Positions 1 through 10,299 of a DNA stretch of 64,000 nucleotides are shown here, one piece after another (position 1 is the stretch's first letter; every line of letters starts with the position of its first letter). The DNA comes from Brachynemurus nebulosus (taxonomy: Eukaryota > Arthropoda > Insecta > Neuroptera > Myrmeleontidae). The stretch lies in the NCBI GenBank assembly GCA_035578155.1, contig JAPWDM010000011.1:21428375-21492374 (forward strand), written 5' to 3'. Below the pieces are notes generated by a model that was not told the origin of the DNA, did not search any database, and saw only the letters and a list, made by a program, of their open reading frames with translations. The translations under genes were made by a program, and so were the position numbers.

Positions 1-1216
1 AAAAAACATTTTAAAAAAATTAAGGGCCTTTAAACTTTTAATTCTGTTGCATATTTTACGGAGCGTGAAACCTCGTCGAACAAAAATTGAATTGAGAAAC
101 ATCTTAGAAAACCGACTTTCATTATACGTTCGACATTAAAACCTTATAGGTACTCTTCGAAATGATTCCTCCTTTTTTTACTCCATTTTTTATTTTACTT
201 TTTTTTTTGAAAGTGAAAATGTCTACTACATCGCGAAAGTAACGTGACTTTAGATCTAGCACAACATTTAATGGGCAACAAAAATTTCTTACTTTTCATT
301 TTCATAAATGGATATATGGTATCTGACAATCTCCACCCTTACCTACTCTACGTAATACTTCGGTCGATGTAGACTTATTTTCTGAGTGGCGAAAAAATGA
401 ATTTTTTTTTCGAAGATTTATAGACATTATATCTGAAAAGTGAAAACTTTAATTTTGATAAGAAGTTTTTTATATTTATCTCTAAATAAGTAACATATTT
501 ATATTCTATACATATAAAACAATGTTTTGAAATGTTTATAAAATTCTAGCTATAAACAGTGTATGGTAGTAAATTATTCTAGACGAGATTTACTTTATTT
601 GGCTATCTAAACTATATCTGTATACTGTAGTTTTTGCGACATGACAGCGTAATTCTGTGTCAGTGTGTGCTAAATAGTGTAATATACATAAATTTATACT
701 GACATAGCGTTTTACAGTTACGTGGAAAATGTCACATACAGAATTCTATTAGAGTGTATACACATACATACATATGCATACGTTCATATAGTGTAAACTG
801 ACATTTACCACTTTTGGTTTTATTCTTACAGTTATAAGTTTAACCCTTCGTAGACTTGGGATCAACAAGAAAGGGGAGAAGGTCGTCAGTTGAGTCTGTA
901 ACTCCGGGAGTCGAGTCTGAAAGTGGGGTCCAGAGTTATTGGTAAAAGTTCTAGGGAAATTTCTTTTGTGCTCGTCAATAGTATTTTTGTGGAGAGATTT
1001 TTAAAAATTATTGTTTATCCCCGAGGGTCGTTTCTTCAGTATTACGTCTGTGCACAGACAGAAATAATAACACAATTCAAGAAATTACATTTTCGTGTTC
1101 ATTGTGAAAATGTATAGGAAAATTTTGTCATTTTTCCTTACTTCAAAGTAGCGAATTGTTTTAATAAAATTTTTTAATGTCCAGTTAATAATTCAGTTGT
1201 TGTTTAATTTTAAATG
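1..1216. other. AT-rich stretch, no gene seen
   Basis: No recognisable protein or repeat ends were found. A 64-codon frame at 923-1117 has no family signature. About 840-920 is slightly richer in G+C with GTCGAGTCTGA-like repeats, but no structure is supported. Confidence 0.5.
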
Positions 1217-1220
1217 TTAA

Positions 1221-2069
1221 GGGGGATTACATGGGTTTCTTTTTAACATAAAAATACTATTTTAGATTTTTATTGCAATATAAGAAAATATGACCTATTC
1301 TAACTTTTGGCATATTATTATATATTTGAGATAGGTACTGTAAAAAAATTTTGATGAAAAAAACAAATTAGGCCATTCGCAGCTAACTATCGAAAATTGC
1401 TATTTTTTCGTCGTATAGGCAGAGTAACTCGTGAAATTGATCTATTAGTAGATGCTTATTGCTTGTACTCGAACGAAGCGTTTTAAAAAAGATAAAATTT
1501 GAATTTTTCACGGCGTCTTAAATACAAGATTTTGATTTTCGGTAAAAATTTTCGTGTTTTTACTTGATTTGCTGCTGGTAAAATGAGATTTAATGAACGG
1601 AAACAATAATCCTTCGTTCAAATACAAGCTATAAGCGTCTACTATTAGATAAGATTTTGTTTTTTGATTTAGGGTAAGGATTTCACGAGCTGCTTTGCCT
1701 AGAGCGAAAAATCAGGGATTTTCAAAAACTAGCTGCCACACGGAGAGAAAATTCCTATAAAAATTACTGTGCTCATACTACAATCGACGTGTAACAGGCT
1801 AACATATCCAATTTTACCGTACAAAAATTGGATATGTTCGCCTGTTACACGTCGATTGTAGTATGAGCACAGTAATTTTTATAGGAATTTTCTCTCCGTG
1901 CAGTGGCCTAATTTTCATTTTTTTTTTTTTTAAATTTATTTTTACAATAGTTATCTCAAAATAATATATAATGCCAAAAGTTGGAATAAATCATATTTTC
2001 TTATATTGAAAAAAAAAAAAAGTGGAAATATAGTGTTATTTTTTGCTAAAACAAAGTCCACGTAACCCC
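1221..2069. mobile_element. TTAA-flanked element with long inverted repeats
   Basis: The sequence is bounded by TTAA at 1217-1220 and 2070-2073. The ends read GGGGGATTACATGGG on the left and, reverse-complemented, GGGGTTACGTGG on the right. The inverted similarity continues inward for roughly 250 bp per arm (about 1221-1480 against 1605-2069), broken only by the hairpin at 1739-1900. There is no coding potential. The TTAA duplication suggests piggyBac-type mobilisation, but the ends are not canonical piggyBac. A relative with similar ends lies at 51765-52472. Confidence 0.75.
1739..1900. mobile_element. near-perfect 162-bp fold-back element with CACGGAGAG ends
   Basis: Both ends read CACGGAGAGAAAA inward. 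The two arms match for 61 bp without a mismatch, then one T/G difference, then about 15 more bp around a very short loop. It sits inside the right arm of the surrounding element. Comparison with the uninterrupted left arm places the insertion between AGCTGC and GTGGCCT, with CA on both sides, so a 2-bp CA duplication is possible. It has no ORF. Its RNA would form one long duplex. Confidence 0.85.
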
Positions 2070-2073
2070 TTAA

Positions 2074-2281
2074 GTGATAAAAATGCTTCGAAGCAATAAA
2101 TAATTTTATTATTTTTACAAATGAATAGTTCAAACTGGTTTAAATAATAGCCATTGCATGTGTCCCTACAAAATAACCAAGAAATCGAAACTACAGATCG
2201 AATGGGGACGAAATCTCGGCACATTGATTGATTTTAGCCATTTTAATATTATGATCATATAGGTACGTAGTGTCCTAGATA
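2074..2281. other. short unassigned spacer
   Basis: AT-rich sequence between the TTAA element and the mariner. Minus-strand frames here have no family features. Confidence 0.5.
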
Positions 2282-2283
2282 TA

Positions 2284-3563
2284 AGGGGTTTCTCAATAGG
2301 GATGATATGATTTCTTTAAAAAAAAAACACACTTATTGTTAAGGAAATTCAAAAGTTTTTTTATTTAATGTGAAGTACAATCGATACAATTAAGTTCTAA
2401 ATAAAACATCATTCAAATGGCCTCCACGACTTCTTCTGCAGGAACGAATTCGATGAACCCAATTTTCGAGCACTTTTTCCACTAAATCAAGTCGTATGTC
2501 ATGAATGGCACGTTCAATATGGACTTGTAAAGCTTGAAGAGAGTCTGGTTTATTTCGAAAGACTAATGACTTCAAATAACCCCACAAGAAATAGACTAAT
2601 GGTGTTAAATTACAACTGCTTGGAGGCCATTCAATATCACAATTTCTTGAAATAATCGAATCTCCAAACTTTTTTCGCAATAATTCAATTGTTGCATTTG
2701 CTGTGTGGCACGTAGCCCCGTCTTGTTGGAACCAAATGTTGTCAAGATCAACTTCTTCCAATATCGGCCATAAAAACCGCTCTCCATTGACAGTAACGGT
2801 GTTACCAGCTTCATTTCGAAAGAAGTACGGACCGATAATTCCACCAGACAAAAAACCGCACCAAACTGTCAATTTAGGTGAATGTAATGGTTTTTCATGA
2901 ATAATTTGTGGATTTTCTTCGCACCAGAATCGACAGTTTTGTTTATTTACCGCTCCACTCAGATGAAAATGAGCCCCATAGGAGATGATTTTCTTAAAAA
3001 AATCGTTATCGTTTTCAAGTTGTTCCAAGGCAAAACCAGCAAATTCACGACGTTTATGGTGGTCCAATGCCTTCAGTTCTTGAGTGAGAACAATCTTATA
3101 CGAATGCAAACCCAAATCCTTTCTCAAAATCTGCCAGGTTGTGGTTTGCGACAGTCCCAATTGTTGAGAACGTCTTGGAATCGACAAATTGCGGTCTTCA
3201 GTAACACTTGCCTGAACGGCAGCAATATTTGCATTACTTCGAGCGGTTCTTTGTCTTATTGGCACTTGAACATTATGTAGAGAAAATGTAAGCTCAAAAT
3301 TTTTAACAATTCGACGAATAGCGAGCACACTTGGACGATTATTACGACCATAAAATGGCAAAAGCGCACGAAAAGTTGCAATTGGAGAACGATTATTTTG
3401 ATAATAAAACTGAATAATTTGTAAATGTTGTTCTTGCGTATATCTCTCCATGATGAAATTGTAAACACTACTGAATACAATGAAAAAAAATGACAGATCA
3501 TGACATATTACAAATGGCCGAAACGTCACTTCAAAATCATATCATCCCTATTGGAAAACCTTG
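2284..3563 (-). mobile_element. mariner-like element, complete with both ends
   Basis: The element is 1,280 bp, flanked by TA at 2282-2283 and 3564-3565. The imperfect terminal inverted repeats share the core CAATAGGGATGATATGATTT (left 2295-2314, right about 3533-3552), preceded by a G/T-rich outer part. It contains one transposase gene on the minus strand and nothing else. Length, TA target and gene content match a complete mariner. Confidence 0.93.
2390..3451 (-). CDS. mariner-family transposase, catalytically defective
   Basis: The frame is 353 codons, starting at the methionine of MERYTQEQHLQIIQFYYQ. The longer frame upstream to 3529 runs toward the inverted repeat and was not used. Residues about 5-120 are the helix-turn-helix DNA-binding region with LSIPRRSQQLGLSQTTTW; residues 150-300 are the DDE/D nuclease core. 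The first catalytic Asp, expected in a SDEAHF-type motif, is Tyr158 (ISYGAHF). The second is intact (Asp244 in WFQQDGATCHT). The third, expected in LTPLDYFLWG, is Val286 (LTPLVYFLWG). The 41-residue gap between the last two positions resembles the DD41D (rosa-like) mariners. The frame is nevertheless free of stops and frameshifts. It should not cut DNA; it may still bind ends. Family assignment is firm; subgroup is inferred. Confidence 0.93.
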   Translation of the reverse strand: MERYTQEQHLQIIQFYYQNNRSPIATFRALLPFYGRNNRPSVLAIRRIVKNFELTFSLHNVQVPIRQRTARSNANIAAVQASVTEDRNLSIPRRSQQLGLSQTTTWQILRKDLGLHSYKIVLTQELKALDHHKRREFAGFALEQLENDNDFFKKIISYGAHFHLSGAVNKQNCRFWCEENPQIIHEKPLHSPKLTVWCGFLSGGIIGPYFFRNEAGNTVTVNGERFLWPILEEVDLDNIWFQQDGATCHTANATIELLRKKFGDSIISRNCDIEWPPSSCNLTPLVYFLWGYLKSLVFRNKPDSLQALQVHIERAIHDIRLDLVEKVLENWVHRIRSCRRSRGGHLNDVLFRT

Positions 3564-3565
3564 TA

Positions 3566-4179
3566 CATATGGAAACTATACACGTAGAATAAACTAACTG
3601 AATAATTATTAAAAAAAAATTAATTTTCATTATGTCCAAGCTTTCCTGAACATAAAAGAAATGCTGGTAGTTGCAAAACTGTGGTTTTACTGTATTTATA
3701 TTAGGTATACATATATTAGGTACAATATTAAATTGAAATGAGTTACTATGTTATATTTAAGTGAGATAATATTATTAACTGGCAAATGGCATCAATGTTA
3801 ATTGAATTCTGTCAACCATGATGACAACTAATCAGCCTTATATAATAACACATATTACATATGTGTACCTATAGGTAGGTATATGTATGCACAAAATGAT
3901 ATAATAATATCGTAAGTAGATGTTATATATCAGATTATAAGTTCAATAAGGGCTTAAATGCACTTTTGTTGTTTTGAGATATTGAAAAAAATAATTTTTT
4001 TTTTGTGAATAGGTTTTAAATTTTTGTAAAATCAAATCCAAACATCAAATATTCTATCGATAAATCTTACCGTTTACAAGATATTTACGAAAAACTTGTT
4101 GTCTTGACCTTTGGTTTTGAATGAAAATTTTAGTATAAATGGGATTGATGGGACTTTTCACATTTTATTTATAATGATG
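3566..4179. other. AT-rich stretch, nothing assigned
   Basis: No coding family, tandem repeat or element end is seen. It includes TACCTATAGGTAGGTA-like short palindromic runs near 3868-3885. Confidence 0.5.
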
Positions 4180-4181
4180 TA

Positions 4182-4411
4182 TGGTAAAATCCCCCTTTGT
4201 GATATGGTATCTAATACTGAAACAGTTTTGACATTTACATATTTATTTCTTTAATTAAGTAAGGAAACTTTAAATGCGAGGTGAATTTAAATTGAAAAAC
4301 AATCATTCTATTAATAATAATTTTTGTTGTCAGACGTTTCTTTCAGAAATAATTTCATTAATATGTAAATGTTCATAATTAGATACCGTTCCACAAAGGG
4401 GGCTTTTACCC
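4182..4411. mobile_element. GGTAAAA-type MITE, copy 1 (230 bp)
   Basis: TA lies at 4180-4181 and 4412-4413. The ends read TGGTAAAATCCCCCTTTGTG and, from the right, GGGTAAAAGCCCCCTTTGTG. The inverted similarity extends to the GGTATCTAAT segment. The internal sequence matches the copy at 46531-46766 in opposite orientation. There is no ORF. TA target and short inverted repeats suggest a mariner/pogo-dependent MITE. Confidence 0.9.
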
Positions 4412-4413
4412 TA

Positions 4414-4949
4414 CCTACATAAAGTTTGTACGAATTGTCAGTTATAATGTGCGAATTTTTCCAAAGTTCAAATTTTTTATGTGTGTTTATCTTGACTGGA
4501 GTCTTATTTTTTATTGGATCATAATTCTTGTCAGTAAAAATTGTAGAGTAAGGTATTGGGTATCCTAATGCATTCTTAACTCATTTATGCAATATTTTTA
4601 CATTTGTAGCTTTATTGAACTAATGGCGCGATATGTATATGTTAGAGGTCTTATCATATATTATAATAAAATAATAATGTGTAATATATATAAAATTAAA
4701 ATTAATTTTAAAATTACGTCTAATTAAATTTAATTTTATAAGCATTTAATATAATTTTCTTGAATTTTTACACTATTTTTGTGGTTTTAAATTACTTCTA
4801 AATTCATTAAGAAAATAAATTACAAGTAATTAAAATTTTAATTTTAATTATTCTATAATTTATAATTTGAATTAATTATGAAAACACAGATTTTATCAGT
4901 TACTTTTAAAATTATTTAAATTGTTACTATAATAATGATAATAATACAG
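4414..4949. other. extremely AT-rich spacer
   Basis: 4670-4920 is almost entirely A and T, with repeated TTAAATT/AATTTAA words. No gene is seen. Confidence 0.5.
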
Positions 4950-5362
4950 CAGAGGCGTAGTGAACATAACTGGCGCCCGGTACGTGACACTTTATTTGCA
5001 CCCCCCCTTAACTTCTAAAATTCTAAAAATTTTACGTAGTGGAAGGGTGTATTTAAAATTTCGGAAAAAATATTTTCTCATAGTATATTAAATTTTTCCC
5101 TAAAAGTTGCCTTAACGACCTGTTTCTTGCCAGTGAATTGTTTTTGTGTCTATATATTTGAAGTCATAAACTGGAGGTAATTTAGTAATTTTCCTATACT
5201 TTCGCGTAGTGAAATTCCAATGACAAACAGAATAAAAAATTTTAAAGTAATAGCGTCACTTCTATTAGCTTCTGACGCTCCCCCTATTAGCTTTTGGCGT
5301 CCCTCTCAAAGTGGTGCCCGGGTCATGATAGTACCCCATGCACCTCCCTCCCTACGCTACTG
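4950..5362. mobile_element. hAT-type MITE, GGCGTAG family copy 1
   Basis: Ends are CAGAGGCGTAGTGAACATAA and, from the right, CAGTAGCGTAGGGAGGGAGG. The flanking 8-bp sites TAATACAG and TAATACAT differ at one base, as expected for a hAT target duplication. The interior carries the GGCGCC and GCACC words seen in copies at 47562 and 60828. It is longer than those copies. A 74-codon frame inside (5220-5444) crosses the end and is not a gene. Confidence 0.88.
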
Positions 5363-6140
5363 TAATACATTGTTGCTTCTAAAAACTATAAATAAATGTT
5401 TAAGAAAAATACCGCAAATTGGTAAATTTGATTTAAAATTGTAATAGCTGTGATCAAACTTTCTATATGATAATAAACCATGTTCACTTAACCTTTATCA
5501 GAAAAAAAGTGATATTTACAAATGACAACATTTGACTTACATTTACCCTTGGTTTCAAATGCATACCTGCCCACGTGTATCCATCTAAACACAGATATCA
5601 GTTTTTCTCAATCACAAAGATATTTCACCGGTCCGTGGGAAGATGTGTAAAATTATTCAAAAAATTAAAAAAAATGGTATGTATGAATTCAGTAATACTT
5701 TAGGAATTTACAAATTTATCCAGATATTTATTTAATGATTGAAAATAAATGACGATAACTAAATTAAATAGAAATATAATTTAGAAAATTGATAATGTCG
5801 TTATATGTGATCCTATATTATCAAAAATGATCTGCGCAAAATTATCCGAAATTTTACTGGGCCGTGACTTGAAAACGTTGAGAAACGCTGATAGATTCAT
5901 ATAGTATATTTATTACAATTCATATAGTACACACACCGGCATAATTAGCGGAAATTAGAAAAAAATATAAAAACCTATTTGGCTATTTATTAAACAAAGT
6001 TGGCTCTTTTTCTTCATTTTTACTTAAAATAATGCTGAAGTAATGAATCAACTGACTTTCCATAGAATTGTTCTTATTTATTATTGATGCAAACCTTTTT
6101 AAGAGGCCTGTTACTTTCGAATTCAAATGCCGTTTCTTCT
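5363..6140. other. AT-rich stretch upstream of Tc1 fragment
   Basis: No clear element boundary is seen. Degenerate Tc1 end or body sequence could be present, but I could not align it by eye. Confidence 0.4.
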
Positions 6141-6144
6141 CAAT

Positions 6145-6260
6145 GTGGTCGAGCTTCAAACTGCCGTAATTGAAGAATGGCAAAGACTGTCCCAGGAAAC
6201 TATAGATAACATTATTCTGAGTATAGAAAAACGAATGGAAACTTTGATAAGAGCACGGGA
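6145..6260 (+). pseudogene. Tc1-type transposase C-terminal fragment
   Basis: The frame reads VVELQTAVIEEWQRLSQETI and then DNIILSIEKRMETLIRAREE. This matches the conserved C-terminus of Tc1-like transposases, in which an EEW...SQETI block is followed by a short helix ending in an RARGG-like motif. Only about 40 residues remain. There is no upstream DDE core in this frame, and no Tc1 inverted repeats were found nearby. The 63-codon frame containing it (6127-6318) is therefore a transposon scrap, not a host gene. The overlapping minus-strand frame at 5983-6183 is a shadow or chance frame. Confidence 0.75.
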
Positions 6261-6318
6261 GGAATCAGGCGGGATTAAAACGCTGTGTTTCATTTTTTAT
6301 TTGGTAAATAATCTTTAA

Positions 6319-7089
6319 CTTAAATTATTCTTAGACGACGTAAGATTCCAAAAATTTACCATTTTATATGGTTACTTGTTTTGCTACCGAAAATAAAGGT
6401 ATATCGACTTGTGAACATGTAATTTTAAGTGAATAATTAAATAAGATTAATATTTTCTTGAAATTAAATGGTTTGTTTGATTTTTACAGATATTTCAGGT
6501 GTGTGTATATTTCTTACACTCAAATATGCCACCGTTAAAAATAAATCATACCAAATAAGAAAATATTACAGAAGGATACCTCATATCATGTAATATAAAA
6601 TATTACATTTAAACATTATCATACTTCTGTAATACTTTTGAAGACCCCAAGGATTTCCAAGGGCGATACACATAAAGAGGTAGGATTTTTTATGGAGGTT
6701 TATTTCTCTAGATCGGGCATCTTTAATGGGAAGTTTTGTTGTATCTTGAATAAACTGCGATTCTTCATCGCCGATTGACTTCGGTCAAGTAATCCATTAG
6801 CGATATTACTATTTTTTAACTGTAAGTTTTGATCGTTTTTTCTATAAGTAAATATTTATCTTTTTCCAAAATATTAAACTGGTAATAAATTAAATAAAGT
6901 TGATACCCAAATCATCAATATAACAGACAAATCATTAAACGTACCAATAAATTATCTTAGGGCTATATTCCAAAATTGAAAAATAGCAAAACATAAAAAG
7001 TTTTCAAATAAAATATTATACATTTACGTTAAAAGAAAATATATAACGGATATTATTCATAGCCGATAAAATATTAGTCTATAATTTTC
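6319..7089. other. AT-rich stretch, nothing assigned
   Basis: No repeat ends or coding families are seen. Confidence 0.45.
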
Positions 7090-7359
7090 TTGAATAAATC
7101 CGTTCGGTCTATTTGTAAACACCTTCATAAAAGTCCGTCGCGTCCCTTTCATAGTCAATTGTCATCGTTATTGTCGATTCCATGCCGTGCCGTGTCGAAA
7201 CGAATCGAAGAAAAACAAACAACATTCAAAATAGAAATAAAACAAAAGTTTGAGAAGGAGAAAGAGCAGGCAGGACGTGTAGAATTTGAGAGGAGCAAAA
7301 GGACTATGAGAAAGAAACAACACGTTCGGGTTAATATTTTGTTATTTGTATTCTGTTGA
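7090..7359 (+). CDS. unrecognised 89-codon frame
   Basis: I do not recognise this protein. It is rich in Lys, Arg, Glu and Ser, with a basic/acidic stretch around residues 37-75 (KRIEEKQ, KFEKEKEQAG, RSKRTMRKKQ) that could form a charged helix. Local base composition is less AT-rich than the surroundings, and the sequence CCATGCCGTGCCGTGTCG stands out. It could be part of a transcribed leader or exon, or chance. No splice pattern or promoter was established, so it should be treated as hypothetical. Confidence 0.2.
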   Translation: MNKSVRSICKHLHKSPSRPFHSQLSSLLSIPCRAVSKRIEEKQTTFKIEIKQKFEKEKEQAGRVEFERSKRTMRKKQHVRVNILLFVFC

Positions 7360-7793
7360 TATAAACATTTTTTTCTTTAAATATAAAAACAATGATAAAT
7401 TTATGGGTGGAATTTTTTTTTTCGTTTGAAATCTTCCAGTCACATATAAATTGACCATTTGTATAAAGAAAACGTATCGAACATTTTCAACATGGTGTCA
7501 TCGGCTAGTATAGTTTCGGGATCAAGTTTATACTGTACGCAGGTGATTCAAATGTTCGTATAAATATCATTCCTTAAACAATATTTTTATTTATTATTAA
7601 ATTAAAATTATTAGACATCCTATATTATAAAAGACTCTTTCGTATTTAAGTTGTTGGAAAATTGTCGTGTGGTCGTCTCAAAAATTGTCTCCTTTTACAA
7701 ATTTAGTAACGTATAAAAAATAAAACGTTAAAAAATAAACGTCGCAGTTTATTTACAATTTTAACCATATTCAAAATTTTGTTACAAAAATAC
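7360..7793. other. AT-rich spacer, nothing assigned
   Basis: No element ends or coding families are seen. Confidence 0.45.
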
Positions 7794-7942
7794 GCTTTTG
7801 ACTCGTTGTAAGCAACAATAAAAATCATTGAAATAGAATCTTATATCTTACTCTTTTTAGAGAATAAAATTTGCATATGCGTAAAAAGAGTAAGGCATAT
7901 GATTCTATTTCAATTTTTTAGTTGCTTACAACGAGTCAGAAG
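7794..7942. repeat. 149-bp hairpin (fold-back MITE)
   Basis: The arms (7794-7857 and 7880-7942) begin CTTTTGACTCGTTGTAAGCA and CTTCTGACTCGTTGTAAGCA and pair over about 63 bp with a few mismatches and indels. The loop is about 22 bp. There is no ORF and no clear target duplication. Confidence 0.82.
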
Positions 7943-8201
7943 TGTACATCAATTTATTCAATATACCTATATACGGATTCAAAAACATTTACCAATTTTA
8001 GAAAAATGTATTGTTAAAGCCATAATTCGAGAACAGTTAGGAATCTAAGTCTAAAATTTTACTGAAATCGTGTCTGATAATATTACTCTCAGTTAATTTA
8101 ATAAGGAAATGACGAAATTTTTAAAGGATATAAATTCCCTTCTTACTGCTAACTGCAGTTGATTGCTTTGAATTTACTAAACATTAAGAATAGAAAATAT
8201 A

Positions 8202-9110
8202 TAGGTCAAGTCAACTAGAATTGATCTGACGTCATTAAGAAATGATCAAAATTAAACGTACAACCTTAAGTTACTATTAGTTACTCTAATATAAAAATAC
8301 GCTGCCAATGAATGGAGTGTGGCATACAGTTTCCTTGTACTGGTAATAGACTTTTATACAATTTTTAAAGTGGTGTTGTGCTTTAAACTGCTTCTTAAAT
8401 TCTGTGTTTACCATACTATTAAAGTGATGTTTGATTTAAGAATAACTTTAAGGTAGAAAATTACCAAGTTTTCCATCAAATTATATTTTTATCGTCCAGT
8501 TCATGAAAATTTGTACTAATTCAAAATATTTAAAGGCTTAATTCTAAAATAATAGCAAAATATATTTTACAAACTAATCCCAAATTACTCTTAAAATTTG
8601 GGCGAAACGGCACTAGTAGCAAAAAAGATGTAGACATTTAATGAGATATCATGGTATCACTGTGACTACCATTACTCCGATTGCGATTAAATTCATAGGG
8701 GACCAACTGTGAACCAAACCGCATAGTTTTTGAACATTTCATCACAAATAATTAAATAGTTCAGAACTTATGCCAGCTGGTGCAATCTGGTATCTTAATG
8801 GAATGTCATAGTAGCGGCGTCGCTAGGGTTATTTCGATTGTTATAAAATTCGTAGAGGACTATTTAGTAACCAAACTGCATAATTTTTGAAAATTTCATT
8901 AAAACAAAAATCGAATGCGCATGGAAATTTTCATTTTAAATAGAAAATATTGTTTATATTTCAATAGTGATCACAGTGGTTCTGCTACTGTAGTTGTCTC
9001 GCAAGCAATAACAAAAAAGGAAGAGAAATAGAAAACTAGGGTCGTCTACTTTTGCTTCATTTGTTGCATTTGTTTGATGACGTCGGATCATTTTCAATTG
9101 ATTTGACCTG
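8202..9110. mobile_element. AGGTCAA-type MITE, long copy
   Basis: TA lies at 8200-8201 and 9111-9112. The ends read TAGGTCAAGTCAACTAGAAT and, from the right, CAGGTCAAATCAATTGAAAA; the match continues to GACGTCAT, about 34 bp. Subterminal sequence on both sides matches the copy at 13175-13930, including TTGCTTCATTTGTTGCATTT. Relative to that copy it carries about 700 bp of extra internal sequence (about 8306-8995) with no ORF. Confidence 0.85.
8672..8905 (+). repeat. two diverged tandem copies inside MITE
   Basis: A block ending AACCAAACCGCATAGTTTTT (8672-8745) recurs as AACCAAACTGCATAATTTTT (about 8828-8905), with the preceding TTCGTAGAGGACTA-like words also shared. The period is about 158 bp. 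Function unknown. Confidence 0.6.
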
Positions 9111-9112
9111 TA

Positions 9113-9635
9113 CTATGGCTAAAGAAAATTTCTTTACCCTTTGTATTGTATTATCATAGTATTGTATAGTCGATTTTGTTTTTGTAGGATAAAATATGTA
9201 AATGTTTATAATAAAACGATGAGTTAATAATAACGATGAACGAATACGCGCGCAGACTGAGAATCCGTGCCTTAAATTATCATTATCATTTGTTTGATAT
9301 TACGCCACAAAATTATGATTAGTTCGTGAGGAAATGTGACACTGCGGTGGTAAAATAATTGAACAGAGATTTGGGTATTGCACCGTACACGTATCGGCTC
9401 AAGTAAACCCTTACTTTATAAACATAAAATCAATGTTGTTTGTGGGGATTTAATATGAATCCTAAATAAATAAGTTTTGTTTTGATTATATTTTGTATTT
9501 ATAACTTTTTAACATTGATGAAATTTTAAATTTTGAGTAAAGTCTCGATAGTACCTATCTGCGAACGTAATGATGACGATTTTCTACTTTGTTGTTTATA
9601 TAGAATTTCGTATAATGTGTAAAAACAAAATATTA
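9113..9635. other. AT-rich spacer, nothing assigned
   Basis: No gene or element end recognised. Confidence 0.45.
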
Positions 9636-9639
9636 TAAA

Positions 9640-9872
9640 TTTATAAATTTTTAAGTATACACATGAAGGGGTAGTTTCAACCCCTAAAAATTTATAGATG
9701 CAGAAAATAATGTTATATTTATTACTAGAGCTCTATATAGTATATATAAACAAAATATCATCAATTTTTAAATTTTTAAGTGCACGTATGAAGGGGTGGT
9801 TTCAACCCCTAAAAATACGTAGATGCAAAAAATAATGTTATATTTATTATTAGGGCTCTGTATATATAAACA

Positions 9873-9927
<55 letters not shown>

Positions 9928-10170
9928 AAAATATCATCAATTTTTAAATGTTTAAGCACACAGTTGCGGGGTGGTTTCAACCCTTAAAAATGTGTAAGTG
10001 CAAAAAATAATGTTATATTTGTTATTAGAACTTTTTCGTACGTAAGATGGTACCTATAAACAAAATTTCATCGATTTTTAAATTTTTTTCCAACTTTGAG
10101 GGGGTGGTTCACCTCTTAAAAACGTTTTTCAGCAGCAACTGATATTTTTTTATGTTATTAAGTAGCCACC
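9640..10170 (+). repeat. four-copy tandem repeat with short dyad in each unit
   Basis: The units begin near 9640, 9750, 9926 and 10055. Each holds AACAAAATATCATCAATTTT or a relative, then GGGGTGGTTTCAACCCCT or a relative, which is itself a dyad, then AAAATAATGTTATATTTATT. Divergence increases outward. The second and third units are separated by a (TA)n tract at about 9875-9922. No coding; satellite-like. Confidence 0.8.
9875..9922. repeat. (TA)n microsatellite
   Basis: An uninterrupted TA dinucleotide run inside the tandem repeat array. Confidence 0.95.
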
Positions 10171-10299
10171 CTCTATATACTGACAAAGTTTCAGATTTTT
10201 TTGGGTTTTCGACTTCTTTCCCTTTCCTTGTAAGTTATAATAAATATAAAAATAAATTTGATATTTTTAGGATTTTGTAGTCCAACAACGAACTCGTTA

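Noticed and set aside
2703..3280. Plus-strand frames of 65 and 127 codons opposite the mariner transposase
   Set aside because: They are antisense shadows of the transposase gene; no independent family signature.
3256..3501. Minus-strand 81-codon frame overlapping the transposase start
   Set aside because: Out of phase with the transposase, hydrophobic, no signature.
9768..9980. Minus frame with an Ile-Tyr repeat
   Set aside because: Translation of the (TA)n tract within the tandem repeat.
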